From Pardosa pseudoannulata (lineage: Eukaryota > Arthropoda > Arachnida > Araneae > Lycosidae): a DNA stretch of 64,000 nt. The translations under genes and the position numbers were made by a program. Every line of letters starts with the position of its first letter. The first letter of the stretch is position 1. Positions 11,553-24,815 of this stretch are shown in pieces. The notes beneath the pieces are model-generated. The model did no database searches, was not told the DNA's origin, and saw only the letters and a program-made list of their open reading frames with translations. The stretch lies in the NCBI GenBank assembly GCA_032207245.1, contig CM063502.1:136477498-136541497 (forward strand), read 5' to 3'.

Positions 11553-13090
11553 TATACCTGTTTTAAATCAGTGCAGGTATGTTCTTCTTCAAACCAATAG
11601 ACGACGAAAAGTGATTTTTTAAGCCTAATGACTGTCTTCGTAACCATGCAAGTTGTTTAGATATTTGACATTTCCATTCTACAAGTGCAATTGAAATTAA
11701 ACTCAGATAGAGTACTTTACTCAAAATTATGGGAAAGTGGATCAACAAGCAAATTTACCTAGAGACAAAGGGTCATATCTTCTGTTCATTATCATTATTA
11801 ATAAGCAGAATAACATTGTTTTACTTCTATACAACAAAGTGACCTCCATGAGGACAAACACATAATTCTTATTTAAAATTGCATAATAAATTGAGAAATG
11901 TATTAAATTGGCTGTTCGGTCTTTCGATCTAATGATTTACAACATAGAAACAAGTTGATGTCTATTACAGATTATGAAATCCTCTTACTTGGGGGTATAA
12001 AATGTCCTAATTGGTTTATTTTCTGATATCTTGAAATTGTGTCTAGAAACCGACTCTAAAAGAGAACTTCAAAATTCATATCATAGGAAATTTACTTTAA
12101 AATTTTGGTTTTGTTATTCTGTATGTCGAGAAAGATTTTAGAATGAGATTTAAGAGAGAAAAGGTATTACAAGTGGAAAAGAAGGTCTGCTATAGTTGTA
12201 TTTGATATAGGCAGTCTAGACAGTCTTCCCCTTTTAAGACTTTCAATGAGATTCAATTTATAACCTCCGAGTTGTTTACTTTTAAAGCTTTGGAAATAAA
12301 TTTACTCTGAAAAAAATTTTTTTAACAGTTCGAATTTTTCTATCATACTTAACTCTTTTCCATATGTTTTGTAGATCAAAAGTGATATTTTGCGCTGGAG
12401 AAAAGTTATTAAGAATTGTTTCCAAGTTAATAATTACAAATAATTACAAAGTTTTGAACATTTTTTAAAAATTGCGTATATAAAGAACACCTTCTACCAC
12501 GAGCAAAACCATTTACAGAAATTTCACAGAGTAAACCATCAATCTGAATAAATATTTCTTAAAAAGGTTTATACTTAATGCATTAATTAAAAAGGGTTAT
12601 ATTCCTTTAAAATATAAGCATACCGTTATAATTAGTTTTCAGCATTTGCAAAATTTTAAAAAAATTATTTGATATCAATAATTTGTTTTCCTTTCTCGTT
12701 GAATGTAAAGTCATTGAAACTATATATAAATCTGACATCTCCAATAACAACTGTAACTCTACATTTAGCATTTATTCGAATAATAATATAGAAATGCTTA
12801 TTACCAATTTTTATTCTTGTTAAACGATCATTTTTTGTCAATTATAATTAGTTTCGTTAAAATAGAAGTTTAAATTAGCTTAATAAACATCTATATTTTC
12901 CTAAAGGAAAATAAGTGATTAGTTTTCCTAGGCAAGTTTACGTGATACACCTATGAAAAGTGTGGTAATAGTGGTCTGTACTCATAAGAGAGAAAAGTCA
13001 GAAAATAATTTAAGTTGAATATGCTAAAGATCCGGGAAAAGATGTAAACCTTGACTCTCCAAACTAAACCAAATCAACCTAAAGATCTGT
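11553..13090. other. AT-rich intergenic, no gene seen
   Basis: No recognised gene. A ~60-bp word at 12857-12920 recurs diverged at 38661-38720. The minus-strand frame at 11563-11748 looks like chance. Confidence 0.45.
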
Positions 13091-13099
13091 AGGAATAAT

Positions 13100-13240
13100 A
13101 TTACGTTGGCTTAGTGTTTGAGAAAGTAGAAATTATAAATACAAATTGTAGAGATGAGGCCGACTGAGCGTCTAGGCCAGCCGCACGTATAAGGGGAACA
13201 CTGGTGATGACATACAAAATTGAAAAAAAAAAAAAAAAAC
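13100..13240 (+). mobile_element. possible retroposed fragment with poly-A tail
   Basis: A G+C-richer stretch (GGCCGACTGAGCGTCTAGG near 13158) ends in a run of about 17 A at 13224-13240, as expected of a retroposed copy. Its left part (ACGTTGGCTTAGTGTTTGAG, 13104) recurs near 24347 as ACGTCGGCCTAGTGTTTGAG. No open frame or target duplication was confirmed. Confidence 0.4.
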
Positions 13241-13611
13241 TAATTCCTCCTGTTGAATGTTGTTTATTTTGAATATAAATGAAGGTGTAAATAGAAAATA
13301 AAAATGCTCATTAGGCCATCATGTCAAAGGAACCATTCTCGATCAAATATGGCGTCTTGGTCTTACAAAAAAATGGTGTTAGATCTGGTGTAAAAAAAAA
13401 ATTAAGCTCCACACTCCTTTCTTGCTCTCTCTCTGAGGAGGCCCGCAGATCTCCCGAAAGAGTTTGTTGGACAGCATTACCTTGGCCGAAGATGGCTACT
13501 CAGAGGTTAGCAACCCCTCTTGATCAATGGGATCGAAGGAGGGTCACTCACTTCGCTTTCGCCTCTAGGTCAGATTCCCGGTGGCTTTGTTGAATTGTAA
13601 CTCATTGTTAC

Positions 13612-13653
13612 ACAAGTAATGTAACTTAACGTGTGTTAAGTTACATTACTTGT
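13612..13653. repeat. perfect 19-bp inverted repeat
   Basis: Left arm starts ACAAGTAATG and ends CTTAAC; the right arm is its exact reverse complement across the spacer GTGT. It would fold into a strong hairpin in either strand. Confidence 0.95.
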
Positions 13654-13669
13654 AACATTAACAGCATTA

Positions 13670-13702
13670 ACATTCGTTGTAACGTAATGTTACAACGAAT
13701 GT
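13670..13702. repeat. perfect 14-bp inverted repeat
   Basis: ACATTCGTTGTAAC pairs exactly with GTTACAACGAATGT across the spacer GTAAT. Confidence 0.95.
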
Positions 13703-13720
13703 AACTTTTTGTTACAAGAT

Positions 13721-16700
13721 CCATTTGATTCACGTTATTGAAAGACAGTATTAAATTTGCAGTTCAACATGAATCACAATATGCAAGGTAAGAAGAACGA
13801 TTCCCACAATGGTTAAACTTTATGAAAATAATTTATTTTGGAGGGCATCTTCTATATAGAAGAATTTATTGAGTAAAGCGAAAAAATTCTGTTTATATTT
13901 CCAAACACAGCAGTAAATCTAATTACGTATGAAGTTGACAAAAAATTTTACTACAATTAATTAATTAACAAGTAAAAATTAGTAAAACTTTCCCTAATAT
14001 GACATGCTTGATTAGGTGCAAATATGTAGTGTCTATATATATTTATGATTTTATTATTTATTGAGTTATTATTAATTTGAAAAATCTTTAACTTTAAACA
14101 AACTATTGACATGTTAAAAAAATGAAAAAAAAATCTTTTAAACTAGTTAAAATCCGAAATTCTCCTCATTTTTCTGTGGAATACAGTTAATAAAAGTTTG
14201 AAAAGAAACGAAAAGGAAAGATAGATTTTTAAACTTAGATTTATAAGCTGCTGATGGATTCTGTTATTGAAGGTGATTTATACTTTATCTTAGTTTATTT
14301 TATCAAAATCTATTGCTGTGCAGTTAACTGGAGAGAAGTTCTTTTTATTATTTTATATATGGAACATCAAAATATAAAATTAACATTAAAACTTTATAGG
14401 CTCATTGAATAAATGAGGATAAATGTGTACACCAAACATTTTTAGTTCGTTTTGAAAAACATAGTTTAAATATTTCTTTTAATTTTCAAGCCATTTCTTG
14501 AAAGTTTCGTACTTTAAGCTAAAAATACAACAAACGTATGAAAAAAAAGTTATGAGAAAGTTAATGTTTGAAATAAGAAAGAAAGTTATTATTGATGACT
14601 ACGGTTTGAGACATTTTATCGCTTCTTGGTCCCAACAGCAATTTATTACTTTTTATCAGGAATTCAGTACCTTAAACCGTTATATTATCGATATCTGGAA
14701 GTGTTTCTTTTTTACTTCGTAGTAGATTGACTTAAGAGTTATTTGGTTTCGAAGCTTACTTTCAGGCAAATCACTTTAAATATTTAAGTTACAAACTTTA
14801 ATGGTATAAGTCGTAGACAATTTATTAAGGGAACTATGACGTTCCCAACTTTTTAAAATTCGAATCCACAATTTTTATTAAAAAATATAGATGTTTTACT
14901 GATTCGAATATTTTACATTATTTAACTTAAACCCAGGTTAATTATAATACAATACAGAGGAACATGGATGTATGAAAAATTATAAACTTCTTGGAGTTTT
15001 TAACATGTGTATTTTCAGTAATTAACCACTAATTTGCAAAATGCTTTTTCAAATATCGATTAGAAATATATTTAAATAAATAATAACAATAATAATAATT
15101 TAATAATAATAATTAATAATAATATATAATATATGTAATATATTATATATTATAGATAAAATATATATTTATTATAAAAATTTTATTTATTTAATTGTTC
15201 GTTGTAGCGGACTTAGCCGCTACAACGTAAGGGTTAGGTACACATGTAAAAAAATCAATCTTTTAGAAAGAAGTGAAATTTTGTATGAATATATCTATGA
15301 TGTCAGTTAAATCAATGAACGTTTTATTTTTTTTAATAACTGTTAATTTTTTTATTCATGAGATGTAACAAAATGTTCCGAACTTTATTTTTAAAAATTT
15401 TATTTTTTTTTATATAATTTTATATAATTTTATTGTCAGCATAAAATTCTTTCATTTAGAAGTAAGTACAAGTTTGTAATCATCAATTATGGTTTTTAAA
15501 GTATTAGTAAATTTGTACCTATAAATCCCAAAGTATTGTACTACTGTTTATGGTAAGTACTTCTTCCACAGTATGGTAAGTTCCTTCTTTCACATTTAGC
15601 TAAAAAATTAAAATACTGAATGTTGAGTTGTAGGACAAAAACTTGCAGTTCTCTTTAATGTATTACTTTAGTTGAAAAAAATCATTTAGTTATATTTTGA
15701 AGTTTTCATAAGTTAAAAATTTTATATTCGATAAGGTCAAATACAACATTTTAGTAACTTCATTACTATAATTGTTGGTTAAAATAAGAATACGAAATAA
15801 TATTTCTATCATAAATTGTTTGTTTTTCAATTTCCAAATGAATAAAAATCTACGAAACATCACCCGTATGTCTTTTAATATTTATTCTTATTATAGTTAA
15901 ACAGCAAATAACGTTTAAAAAATTGGTTAGCAAAAAGGCTAATGATTGTCAGACAAAAGTTCGTTTAACAATACAATTATTTTGTGGCATTTGAAACCCA
16001 ATTTAAGGGAAAACGATTTTCAAATCTTTTATAATGAACTCTTTATTGAAACCGTTAAACAGGATTATGACGGATACTTTATTCTTTTCACTTTTCTCCG
16101 CTTAATGCAAATTTAATGATGAAAGATTTTACATTTTTCTAATTTTAAATCATTATTTAAGTATAAAAGTTTTTATAGGGATTCCTTTTTAAGTAATTCT
16201 ATTGGAAAACTTCAAATTAAAAAATTATAATAGCTTTTAGATTTATATTTATTTTAGATGTAACCTCTGAAGTAATATTAACATACTTAACAATATTATT
16301 CAACCTTCAAATTGGACATAAACTATAGATTTACTGAAGAAATCGTTTAAGTTATTCGGTTTCATTGCAAATGGTGATCTTAGTTTTGAGTTTTAAAAGA
16401 AATATCTAAAATGTTAGTGCCCTGGTAATGAAATGAAGCGAGTAAAATAGTAAAATGAAATTAAAAAAAAAATAGAGAAGAACTATGGAACTACCTCTTT
16501 ACCTCTTCAACAGATTTTCATGTATGATTAATGAAATGCCCATGAAGAAGCTTAATAATAAAATAACTCATGACTATAAATGTAATATCTGGAAAGGATC
16601 TTAAAAGTTCAATATTTGTAACATGGCTAAAATTTGCGTTTTCCGTATTTAAATTAATAAAATAAATTACGACGATAAGACTATTAATACATTTATTTGA

Positions 16701-17317
16701 TTCTAGTCACTCTTTGCCCAGCTTTTTGTTAGGGTATACATAACCAGTGATTTTATGTGTTATTTTGAAATAAAATTGTGTGCAATTTTCCTATGAGAAA
16801 ACTTGTAAAATATTAAATAAGGATAAACGTAATTATTATTTACGATTAAACATGAAAAAAATTCATGTCACTAATCAAATAATCAAAATAATTAGAATGT
16901 TTTTTAAACTTGGTTTTAGGCTCTACAACTTTTCGATAACTTTAAAAGTGACCGAATAAAAAATTTTCTTAGCTTTCCGATGACCCGTAAATCCCTATCG
17001 CATGATTTCTCTATAAACGGACGAAAATATATTCCCAACATATAAAATAATATTAAATATCTTGTATAAATATTACTATGAAAGATTATTTGAATCTTCG
17101 AAATTAAGAATAAGCTTTATTTGATCTGGGAACTACTATGTGTGTGAAGAAATTAAAAAACAAAAACAAAATGAATGCATTCATAAATTTTCCCGTGATG
17201 CGCAGATGGACATGGAGAATTAAATTGTTTTTATTGATTAAAAAATATAAACTTTTGACCTAGGAATAGTAGTTACATATATTTATTAAAATACAAGTTT
17301 AATTTGATTTTGCTTGG
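13721..17317. other. AT-rich intergenic, no gene seen
   Basis: AT-rich throughout, with AAT/ATAAT simple-sequence stretches at 15075-15180 and a short palindrome near 15205 (GTTGTAGCGG...CCGCTACAAC). The frame at 14498-14722 has no recognised domain. Confidence 0.45.
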
Positions 17318-17460
17318 AGCAGATGGTTGATTGCTTTGCTACTCGAGGGCTAATGATACCAAGACATACTCCTTAAAGTTAAATTCGCGATTGGTTACAG
17401 ATATCCACAATGGCAGATGGAGTCGAATCCAGGATTTCCGGTTACACATTTAGATGAAGA
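17318..17460 (-). mobile_element. degenerate copy of the tRNA-derived SINE
   Basis: Words CTCGAGGGCTAATGATACCA, CTTAAAG and GAGTCGAATCC follow the order of the better copy at 26568-26746, with many differences. Old and decayed. Confidence 0.5.
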
Positions 17461-19289
17461 CTAAATCTAAATTATTTGAAAAATCGGAAAACTAAACCGA
17501 TTGCAAGTTAATTTTAAATTTTGGGATTTTTTTAATGCTGCTTATTCGTAATTGTATTCAAAAGACTAGAATGGAAGAAAAACGTATAAGTAAAAAGTAT
17601 CTCTCGGTGAAAATGGAAATTTCTACGATAAGCTATACTGTTTAAAAAATTTGATATCCGGAACCTTTTCAACTCTATGGTTAGGATATCAGATTAAACG
17701 ATTTTTGTATCGTTTTCCTAAAACAAATGTATTACAAAATGCTTCAATTTTTATTCGTCCCATCTGTTTCTTGATGATGTCATTAGCTTTCCCTTCCCCT
17801 CACAATATCTTATTCTGTGTATCATGATAAGAAAAAAAAATCGCAAATACTTTCAGGAGATACGCTCTATTGCCCTACTTTACCTGCGTCATCAACACTG
17901 TGGGCTCACAGGCGCGGGGTAAATTCAATCCTTTCTAGCTTTAGAGCTCTGATTTCGCTGATCCAGAAAAAGAGCTTTCATTTTCTTAAGACTAAGCATC
18001 GGCGTAGGCGATTTCATTGACTGTTATTTTATACGCTAGTCTATTATTTCCAGGATATTTTAGTGAAACAACTTTGAAAAATGAACCTGGATTTCAACTG
18101 ATTTCGAGTCTCTTGAACCTTAAGTTGATAGGTACTATTTCACAAAAGATTCACTTATTTAAAAATTTCACGCTCAAAGCATAAATGTAGGATCCCTGAG
18201 ATTACAGAAGGGAAACTCAGTATTAAATTCTCGTATAGCTTTACATATTAAGATACTGAAATGAAGACTATTTCCATAGACCCGTCAGAATAGTTTAAGT
18301 AAATTAAATTACTTTAAGTACTAACTGTTTCTTATCTAAATCTTATGAAAAAAAAAACTACTTTTGGAGAGAAATGTACTATTTTTGAATCTTACAAATA
18401 TTCTTACATGTTTTATTTACATAAATTATTTCATAATCATATTGATTAGTTCTGGCATTATTTTAATGATAAATTTATTTGAAAATGCCAAAATTTGGAG
18501 AAATTGAAAGAAAACAAAAATTTATTTCCTATAACATTTTATTTCAGACGTTTATTTGAAATTGGAAATAATTCCTGATAACATTATTAAGAGACTATTA
18601 GAGTTTTGACGTTTTTCTAAATTTTGTCAGTCTGCTTCTCTGAGGATTAAAATTCCATTTTTTCACTTGATGGTTCGTAAGCTTTCGAACTGAATTTAAA
18701 CAATGTGTTCTGATTTCATCAGAGTTACAATCCTTAGAAAAGAGAGGGTTTTTATAGAACTTCTGACCGGATGTTTGTGATCATTTGAAATCTAGTGCTA
18801 TCAGCAATTCCAAGTCTAACTTTTGTGTATCAAATTGTTCCTAATGATCCCAACCACCTAACCAACGTGGTCTAATTAGTTTAACTTGTGTATCATACAG
18901 TTGAAATTTTACCAGTGACATTTTATTTCAAATTACTTAAAGAATTTATTTATTATTAGGAAATTTTTGCTTAAAAATATTTTACAAAATAAAATTCTAT
19001 ATAAATCTCAATTCTGGAGTATAATTGTTTTATAATTATCTTTATTATTTAATTAAAATGTAAATTATCATTTTATTTTTTATAGTAGATTGATTAATGT
19101 TTTGTAATGTTGGTTTGATTTCATGGGTACCCGCAGCAATTATTTTTAAATTTTTGTGGAACAGACATTGTATAAAAATTGCCCCTAAAATGTATTATTT
19201 AAACCTTTTTAAAGTTAGAAGTCATGTTGTTGGATGCAGAAGCAAAATATAAAAACACGGTTGATCTGGCAGAACAAAGAGAATCAGTT
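17461..19289. other. AT-rich intergenic, no gene seen
   Basis: No gene, array or TIR recognised. The 67-aa frame at 17817-18020 is Lys/Arg/Ser-rich without a known domain. Confidence 0.45.
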
Positions 19290-19305
19290 TTGACCTTATA
19301 AATAA

Positions 19306-19728
19306 GGGAGTTTTACTCTGACCCGGCCGAAGCCATACAGATCTGATAAACCGGTCGCCACGACGTAACCACAACACCACAGGGTGCTGCTGACCTACGA
19401 GAGGCTTCGTCATGTCTCGAAATTAATGTAGACGACCCCAGTAAGGAACAATACTACAACAGTAAGTTCGGGACTACCAGGGAAGTCGGAAGAGAAGGAT
19501 CACTCAGGAAACCCCGGGTTCGTGACACCCGAGTATACCTAAAGGAGGTATACCCCTTGAGGTTTTCAGACGGCTATCATTGGCCTAGGAGGGACACTCC
19601 TAGTTACCAGGGGGCGCCACGAGGAGGCTGATAGCTGTCCTAGGTGAGGTACCGTTGTACAACACCCTGTTGCTATTCCCCAGAGCCGCATCGAGGCACG
19701 ACAAAGGTGAATCATTGCAACACCCCCC
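19306..19728 (-). mobile_element. G+C-rich insertion with 16-bp target duplication
   Basis: A 423-bp block of about 50 % G+C sits abruptly in AT-rich DNA between identical 16-bp copies of TTGACCTTATAAATAA (19290-19305 and 19729-19744). Duplications of this length fit target-primed reverse transcription. Read on the minus strand it starts with GGGGGGTGTTGC and ends GTAAAACTCCC, without a poly-A tail. A minus-strand frame (19222-19413) runs across its edge into the flank, so it is not a real gene. It could be a SINE or a truncated LINE/LTR derivative; I do not recognise the family. Confidence 0.65.
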
Positions 19729-19744
19729 TTGACCTTATAAATAA

Positions 19745-22700
19745 AGAAAACATAATTAAACTGCTAAATTGATTTGATCTCTAGATTTTGAACGAAATCA
19801 TGATGTTAGTATATAAATTGGATTTATTCACTAATAAGTGTGGAATGTAGAGAGGTTTTCTCAAATTTACGCCTATCAACAATACATCTATTTTAATGGT
19901 AATTTTTATCTGGGGGAGAAGGTGGCATTTATATTACTAGATCCGGCAAAGATTCCAACTTTTACTATTAACTAAATCATTTTATAGTAGGTATTTAAAC
20001 AGAATTGTAAAATTTCGGCAAATGTTATCTACTATATGCTGGGTTATATTACATTAAATTATTTAAGCATAAAAGTAGTTAAATAATAAACATTGTACAA
20101 GTATATTCAGTTTATATAATTATGCTGGTATTTAAATCATATAATTTTGTAATAGCTTATACTGAACCGAAAGAAATGAATTTACATTTAAATTAAGTTA
20201 TTGAAAGTTAAAAATAATCACATGAATTAAGACTTCAGAGAAGTCTGTACAAAATTTTGAAGTAAAATTAAATTAATTAAAAAGATGAATTTAAAATATC
20301 TTAACCTCAATATTTCATAATACAGAATCCTAAAAAAATCTGTTGCCAAAATACGGCCAGAACAATTCTACAAATAAGATACCAGTTTTAGCCGTAGATG
20401 AATCTTTTGATTATTAATAAAATTTAGGTAATTTCAATGACCTAAAGTTAATTTGAAGACATTTTACTATTTTGATCAAGTTTTTTTTAGAAAGCTACTG
20501 GAGATTGGATATAAAAATCTTAGTACGATAAAGTTGTTTATCAGAAAAATGGTTTTACATCAAACTATTTTTAGAATCTATATTTAAGATTCTTTACCTT
20601 ATTTTGTAGTATACGCAGTTAAAAATGGTTGTTCTGTGCTATAAGGGTAAATGCTATTTTGTATTGAAAGATAGAAGGAATTCAAAAGTGAAACTTGTCA
20701 GGAAAGATCACGTTTTGTGTCACGTTTTGCGACAGGATGCTTGGTCCTGTAGGTCCGTTATGTATATATAATGAATGCTGAAAAAAATCGATAACTCAAA
20801 GACTATGTGATTAGTAATTTTACAGCTTTGAATGAAAAATCATTTCACTGTATATATATTTCTTTTTTTTTACAATTAAAAAAATTTTTGAACTTTATTA
20901 AATTAAACACTTATTTCAGACAATCTAATTGATTTAAGAGTAGGCGCAGCGAATGAGACAAATTGGAGGCAATGTATGAGGAGATTAGGTGTTCATTTGT
21001 TATACATTTCCTGTAGTTTGAAGAACACAGTGTTTATCAATTGTTATTGAGTTTTATATTAAACCATATTTGCTGGAATCATCACAATTCCCTGATTACA
21101 TGTGTTGGCAAGGAATGTTGTCTAGTAATATCCAGTTTTAAAAAACCTACTTGTAGCTTCTTCATTTACATTAATACATTAAACTAATTTTTATGGTCGA
21201 AACTGTCAACTTTGAAGGTTTATGTTGTTTTCCTATATCATAAAACTGAAAAAGAAAAAAAAAATTTAATAAACTTAAATTCTTACTTTTAATAGTAGTA
21301 TTTTTCAATACTACTTTTGTAGAAAAAGTAGATAGAAAAAAGCCCAACTAAATTTTTGATAAATTTGAGGGCCTTATGTACATATGAAGAATTAAATAAT
21401 AATAATAAAAAATCAGACAATTGTGTTATCATTGTTGTATGATGAAACTGAAACATATCAAATGAGCGTAAGGCAATCGCATTTTCGTGTAAACCACTAT
21501 AACTGATCAATAGACCTTGAAAATTTAAACGCATAATTGTATGTTAATATAAATACTCTGTGTCTAATTTAATATGCTAACGTTTTATCATAGCCTGCTG
21601 CTTTTGAGTTATCAGTAACCGAGCGTGTACCCCGATTCTCATGTAAATTCTAATGTAAAAAAAAGATCAAAAGATTTTTTGAGGCAAAATATTTAAGGTT
21701 AAAAATATTAAAATGTATTATTCTCTGTACAAGTAAGATTTCTGTACTGCAAATTCGTTAACAAATATTTTGATCAACTATATATAACTTGCTTTGTTGA
21801 AATGTTTCAACACAATATTTTATTAGTATAGGGAATGGTGCAGTTATTATTAAGTATCTTTGAAGTTATTATATTTGAATTAGTCAATATATGCAATTTT
21901 ATTGTACATTATTGATATTAAATTAATAGAATAGCGCTATGACGTCGTCTTTGAAGAGTATGTGAAATGAAAATAACGTGCATTATATAAATTCACACAT
22001 GTATCTTGCATGAATAATATATAATGTAATCGAAGTGATTATATGTCGGACAGGAAACCATGGTACAAAGTAATCACCAGTAAAGCCTTTATTATTCAAC
22101 ATGCAATGCTTTTCTGTACAGTGAATGTTCCATATTTTCCCCGTAATGATCAGGAATGATGCAGAGGGGGTGGTACTAAAGGGGTGTGGAGACGGAATAT
22201 CTCCCCTCTGTCAGCAGGAGATATGTAATCAGTAAATACTTATTTTGAATTTTTGAATACAAACTCAGGGGTGAATATTTTCTTTTTTTCAGTACTGTTC
22301 AATGCATATTTAAACATGCTAAATAGAGGTACAAATATGTATGCAGAAACTAATTAGTAAGATGTAAATATTTGTGTGCAGTTATTACCGAACGTAATGC
22401 GCTGTTACTTATTTCTTAAAACTTATATGCAAAAACTTACATGCCAGAAATGCTTATAATGGTATAAAATATAAAAAACATAAATTATTACATGGAATTC
22501 TGTTTTATTTTATTAACGTAACAGAGATCAGTTCTGTGGTTAAACGAAAAATCTCAGTGCATTACAAAGTTTCTCGTTGGCTAAATATTTCTTTATTTCT
22601 CTAAATTTCAAGATTAACAGAGAGACTTTAAAAATGCTATTTAATTTCACGGAAAAACCTTTATGTAATGAATTAAAAATACAAGTGTGTATAATGGGAT

Positions 22701-24480
22701 TGTGCATATATAATTAAAGCATACGTATAAATGTATATAAAAAAGAATTCATATAAAGTATGCACATTCACGTGCATAAAGACACTCATTATATCAGAAT
22801 TAAAATATTTATATTTTTTAAATAAATATTTGGGCCAAGCTTCTATATCTTTTTTTATCAAGACCATATATCAAGATTTCTATTTGTAATATTTTTCTAC
22901 CTAAAATCATAAATGATTTAACTCTTTATTATTGGATGAATTTTTAACTATTGTAATTACTATTAAAGAAATGTATGGGTTAAGTTAATTGACAATCTAT
23001 TGGAAATGTACAGTATAATAATATTGTTCCTGGTATCTGACATAATTTTAGGATGATATTATAAACTAAATGTTTATTCTAAAGTAAATTTTTCTTCTAA
23101 ACAAATTCATGACTTTCATTGTATGAAACTGAGCAAAAAAGATGGTGAGTTTTATTCAAATTTCATTTGAATTCCTCAAGTTTACATTATAAAAAGTAGA
23201 TAAAAAAAGGTCCATATTTCTTCATATGTGAGTTGAATTATTTTACTAAGAATGTGAAAAATTTCTCAGGTTGGATATTAAATACTTTTCACCGAACTTT
23301 TGAGGAAATTCTTCGAATGTATGGAATTATTCCTTAAGAGTTTGTGTAAAAATATTTTCATAACAGAAATAATATATCATCATTAATAATAAAATATATT
23401 TGAATAATGTAAATAATTTTAATGCATGCCTAAATTTTTGAGTTTCTATTTTTTTCGAGACCTTGTAGAATTTTATGGAAAATTTCATTTCAACAGAAAG
23501 TACATACAATAAAGTTATTTTTATGGCTGTATTCTGCTAAGGATTATGTTACCCCAAACCATTCTTTTTGCAGTAAAATAGAGTATTCCTATTGCCGAAG
23601 CTATTGTTTCCATAAATCATCAGGTATTTTGAATTTGTGAAATATCTGTAAAAATTTAAAATAGTTATAGGTAGTCTGCGTTGAATCCATAATGCCACAA
23701 GACCTCTCTAAATTCTGTGAAAGTTTTTAATTAAAATAATTGTTATTTAGAATAATAATCTATTTTAAATAGTTTTTTCATGTTTATTGGGTTTTTTATT
23801 TTGGGTAAATTTAGTTAGATTTATGTTCTTTTGATATTATATTTTAATTTATGTTAGAAGCATGCGTTTACTTTAAATCTTTCAACTATCCTAAACATGT
23901 GTTTTCAATGAAGTATTGCAACGTAGAGTAAAAGATAAGCTTCAAGAAAACAAAAAACTAAAATGGTGCACATTTTCACATTTTCTTTTACGTTATGCTT
24001 AATACCTAGGACCTAGGGCAGTTGGAAAATCAAAACATATTTTGAAGGTGGACATGTGTTGTTTTTGTATTTAAGGATAGAAAGCGTCTAAAGTAGAATT
24101 TTGCCATCCATAATTATTAGAATATGTATTTTTGTGTAGATGAAGTAATTAAAGTCATTAGATTATTTCTTTTCTATGGTAAATAAGAATTAAGTTAAAA
24201 CCATAACATTGAAGCCAAGTCTAGGTGTTTGCTACTGAGAATTATTGAAAATGCATAAAAAAACTGTACTGCCCCTGACACAAATGAAAAACAAACAACA
24301 ATAGACTATTAATCGGGATCTGATTATACAGGATGTAAAAATGTTACGTCGGCCTAGTGTTTGAGAAAGAAGAAATTAATACTTATTAATAAACACATGG
24401 ACGAATATGTCTTGATTAAATGGATTTATACAATTAAATAAATGCCTAAGGAATACAACTGTAATCAACTTATCATTTAT
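19745..24480. other. AT-rich intergenic, no gene seen
   Basis: No gene recognised. Small oddities are the tandem CACGTTTTG at about 20709 and 20721, and an 8-bp hairpin (ATATCTCC...GGAGATAT) near 22190. Frames at 21289-21534, 22673-22867 and 23327-23509 show only random AT-rich composition. Confidence 0.45.
24345..24375 (+). repeat. short partner of the 13100 repeat
   Basis: About 30 bp matching 13102-13132 with few differences (ACGTCGGCCTAGTGTTTGAG). Confidence 0.6.
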
Positions 24481-24484
24481 AGCT

Positions 24485-24815
24485 ATCAAAGACTGCTCTC
24501 GAGTCGGCGCCGGCCCTAAAAACAATATAGCTATGATTTTTCTCAAAAGGTCTAACCCGCAATCCGCAGATGCCAGCAGCGTTCACCTTCTACACTCCTC
24601 TGGTCACAACCTTGTAATCTAAAAAAAATCAGACCGCCCAGCTGAGAAAAAAGGGGGTCCACTCCAGGACGGCGGGAGGTCAGAATTTCCCAAACCAATG
24701 GACCCTTCTATTGGTTGGGAGAAGTCCAAAGTTTCTAGTTCAAACAGGTCCTGTTCTGGTATGTCTTTGACGATGACTCACGGGAATAAGTAAAAAAAAG
24801 CTGAACCGAATGTAA
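24485..24815. repeat. G+C-richer island, probable mobile-element fragment
   Basis: Base composition jumps for about 330 bp. It holds an imperfect inverted repeat (TCCCAAACCAAT at 24688-24699, ATTGGTTGGGA at 24710-24720) and ends with GAATGTAACTTATTGTTA, close to GAATGTAACTTTTTGTTA at the end of the 13.4-13.7 kb island. This suggests the two islands share a terminal sequence. No coding frame of note. Confidence 0.4.

Larger units (their letters stand above)
13400..13720. repeat. G+C-richer repeat-like island with two inverted repeats
   Basis: An island of near 50 % G+C (13420-13590) leads into two adjacent perfect inverted repeats: 19-bp arms at 13612-13630 and 13635-13653 (4-nt spacer), then 14-bp arms at 13670-13683 and 13689-13702 (5-nt spacer). 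Both are built from GTTAC/GTAAC and AATGTAAC words. A 90-aa frame crosses the island (13321-13593) but is low-complexity and unrecognised. I suspect the end of a non-autonomous mobile element and cannot name its family. Confidence 0.5.

Noticed and set aside
13321..13593. 90-aa plus-strand ORF
   Set aside because: It covers a poly-A stretch and a repeat-like island; no domain or coding signature.
19222..19413. 63-aa minus-strand ORF
   Set aside because: It runs across the boundary of a mobile insertion into AT-rich flank, so it cannot be a conserved gene.
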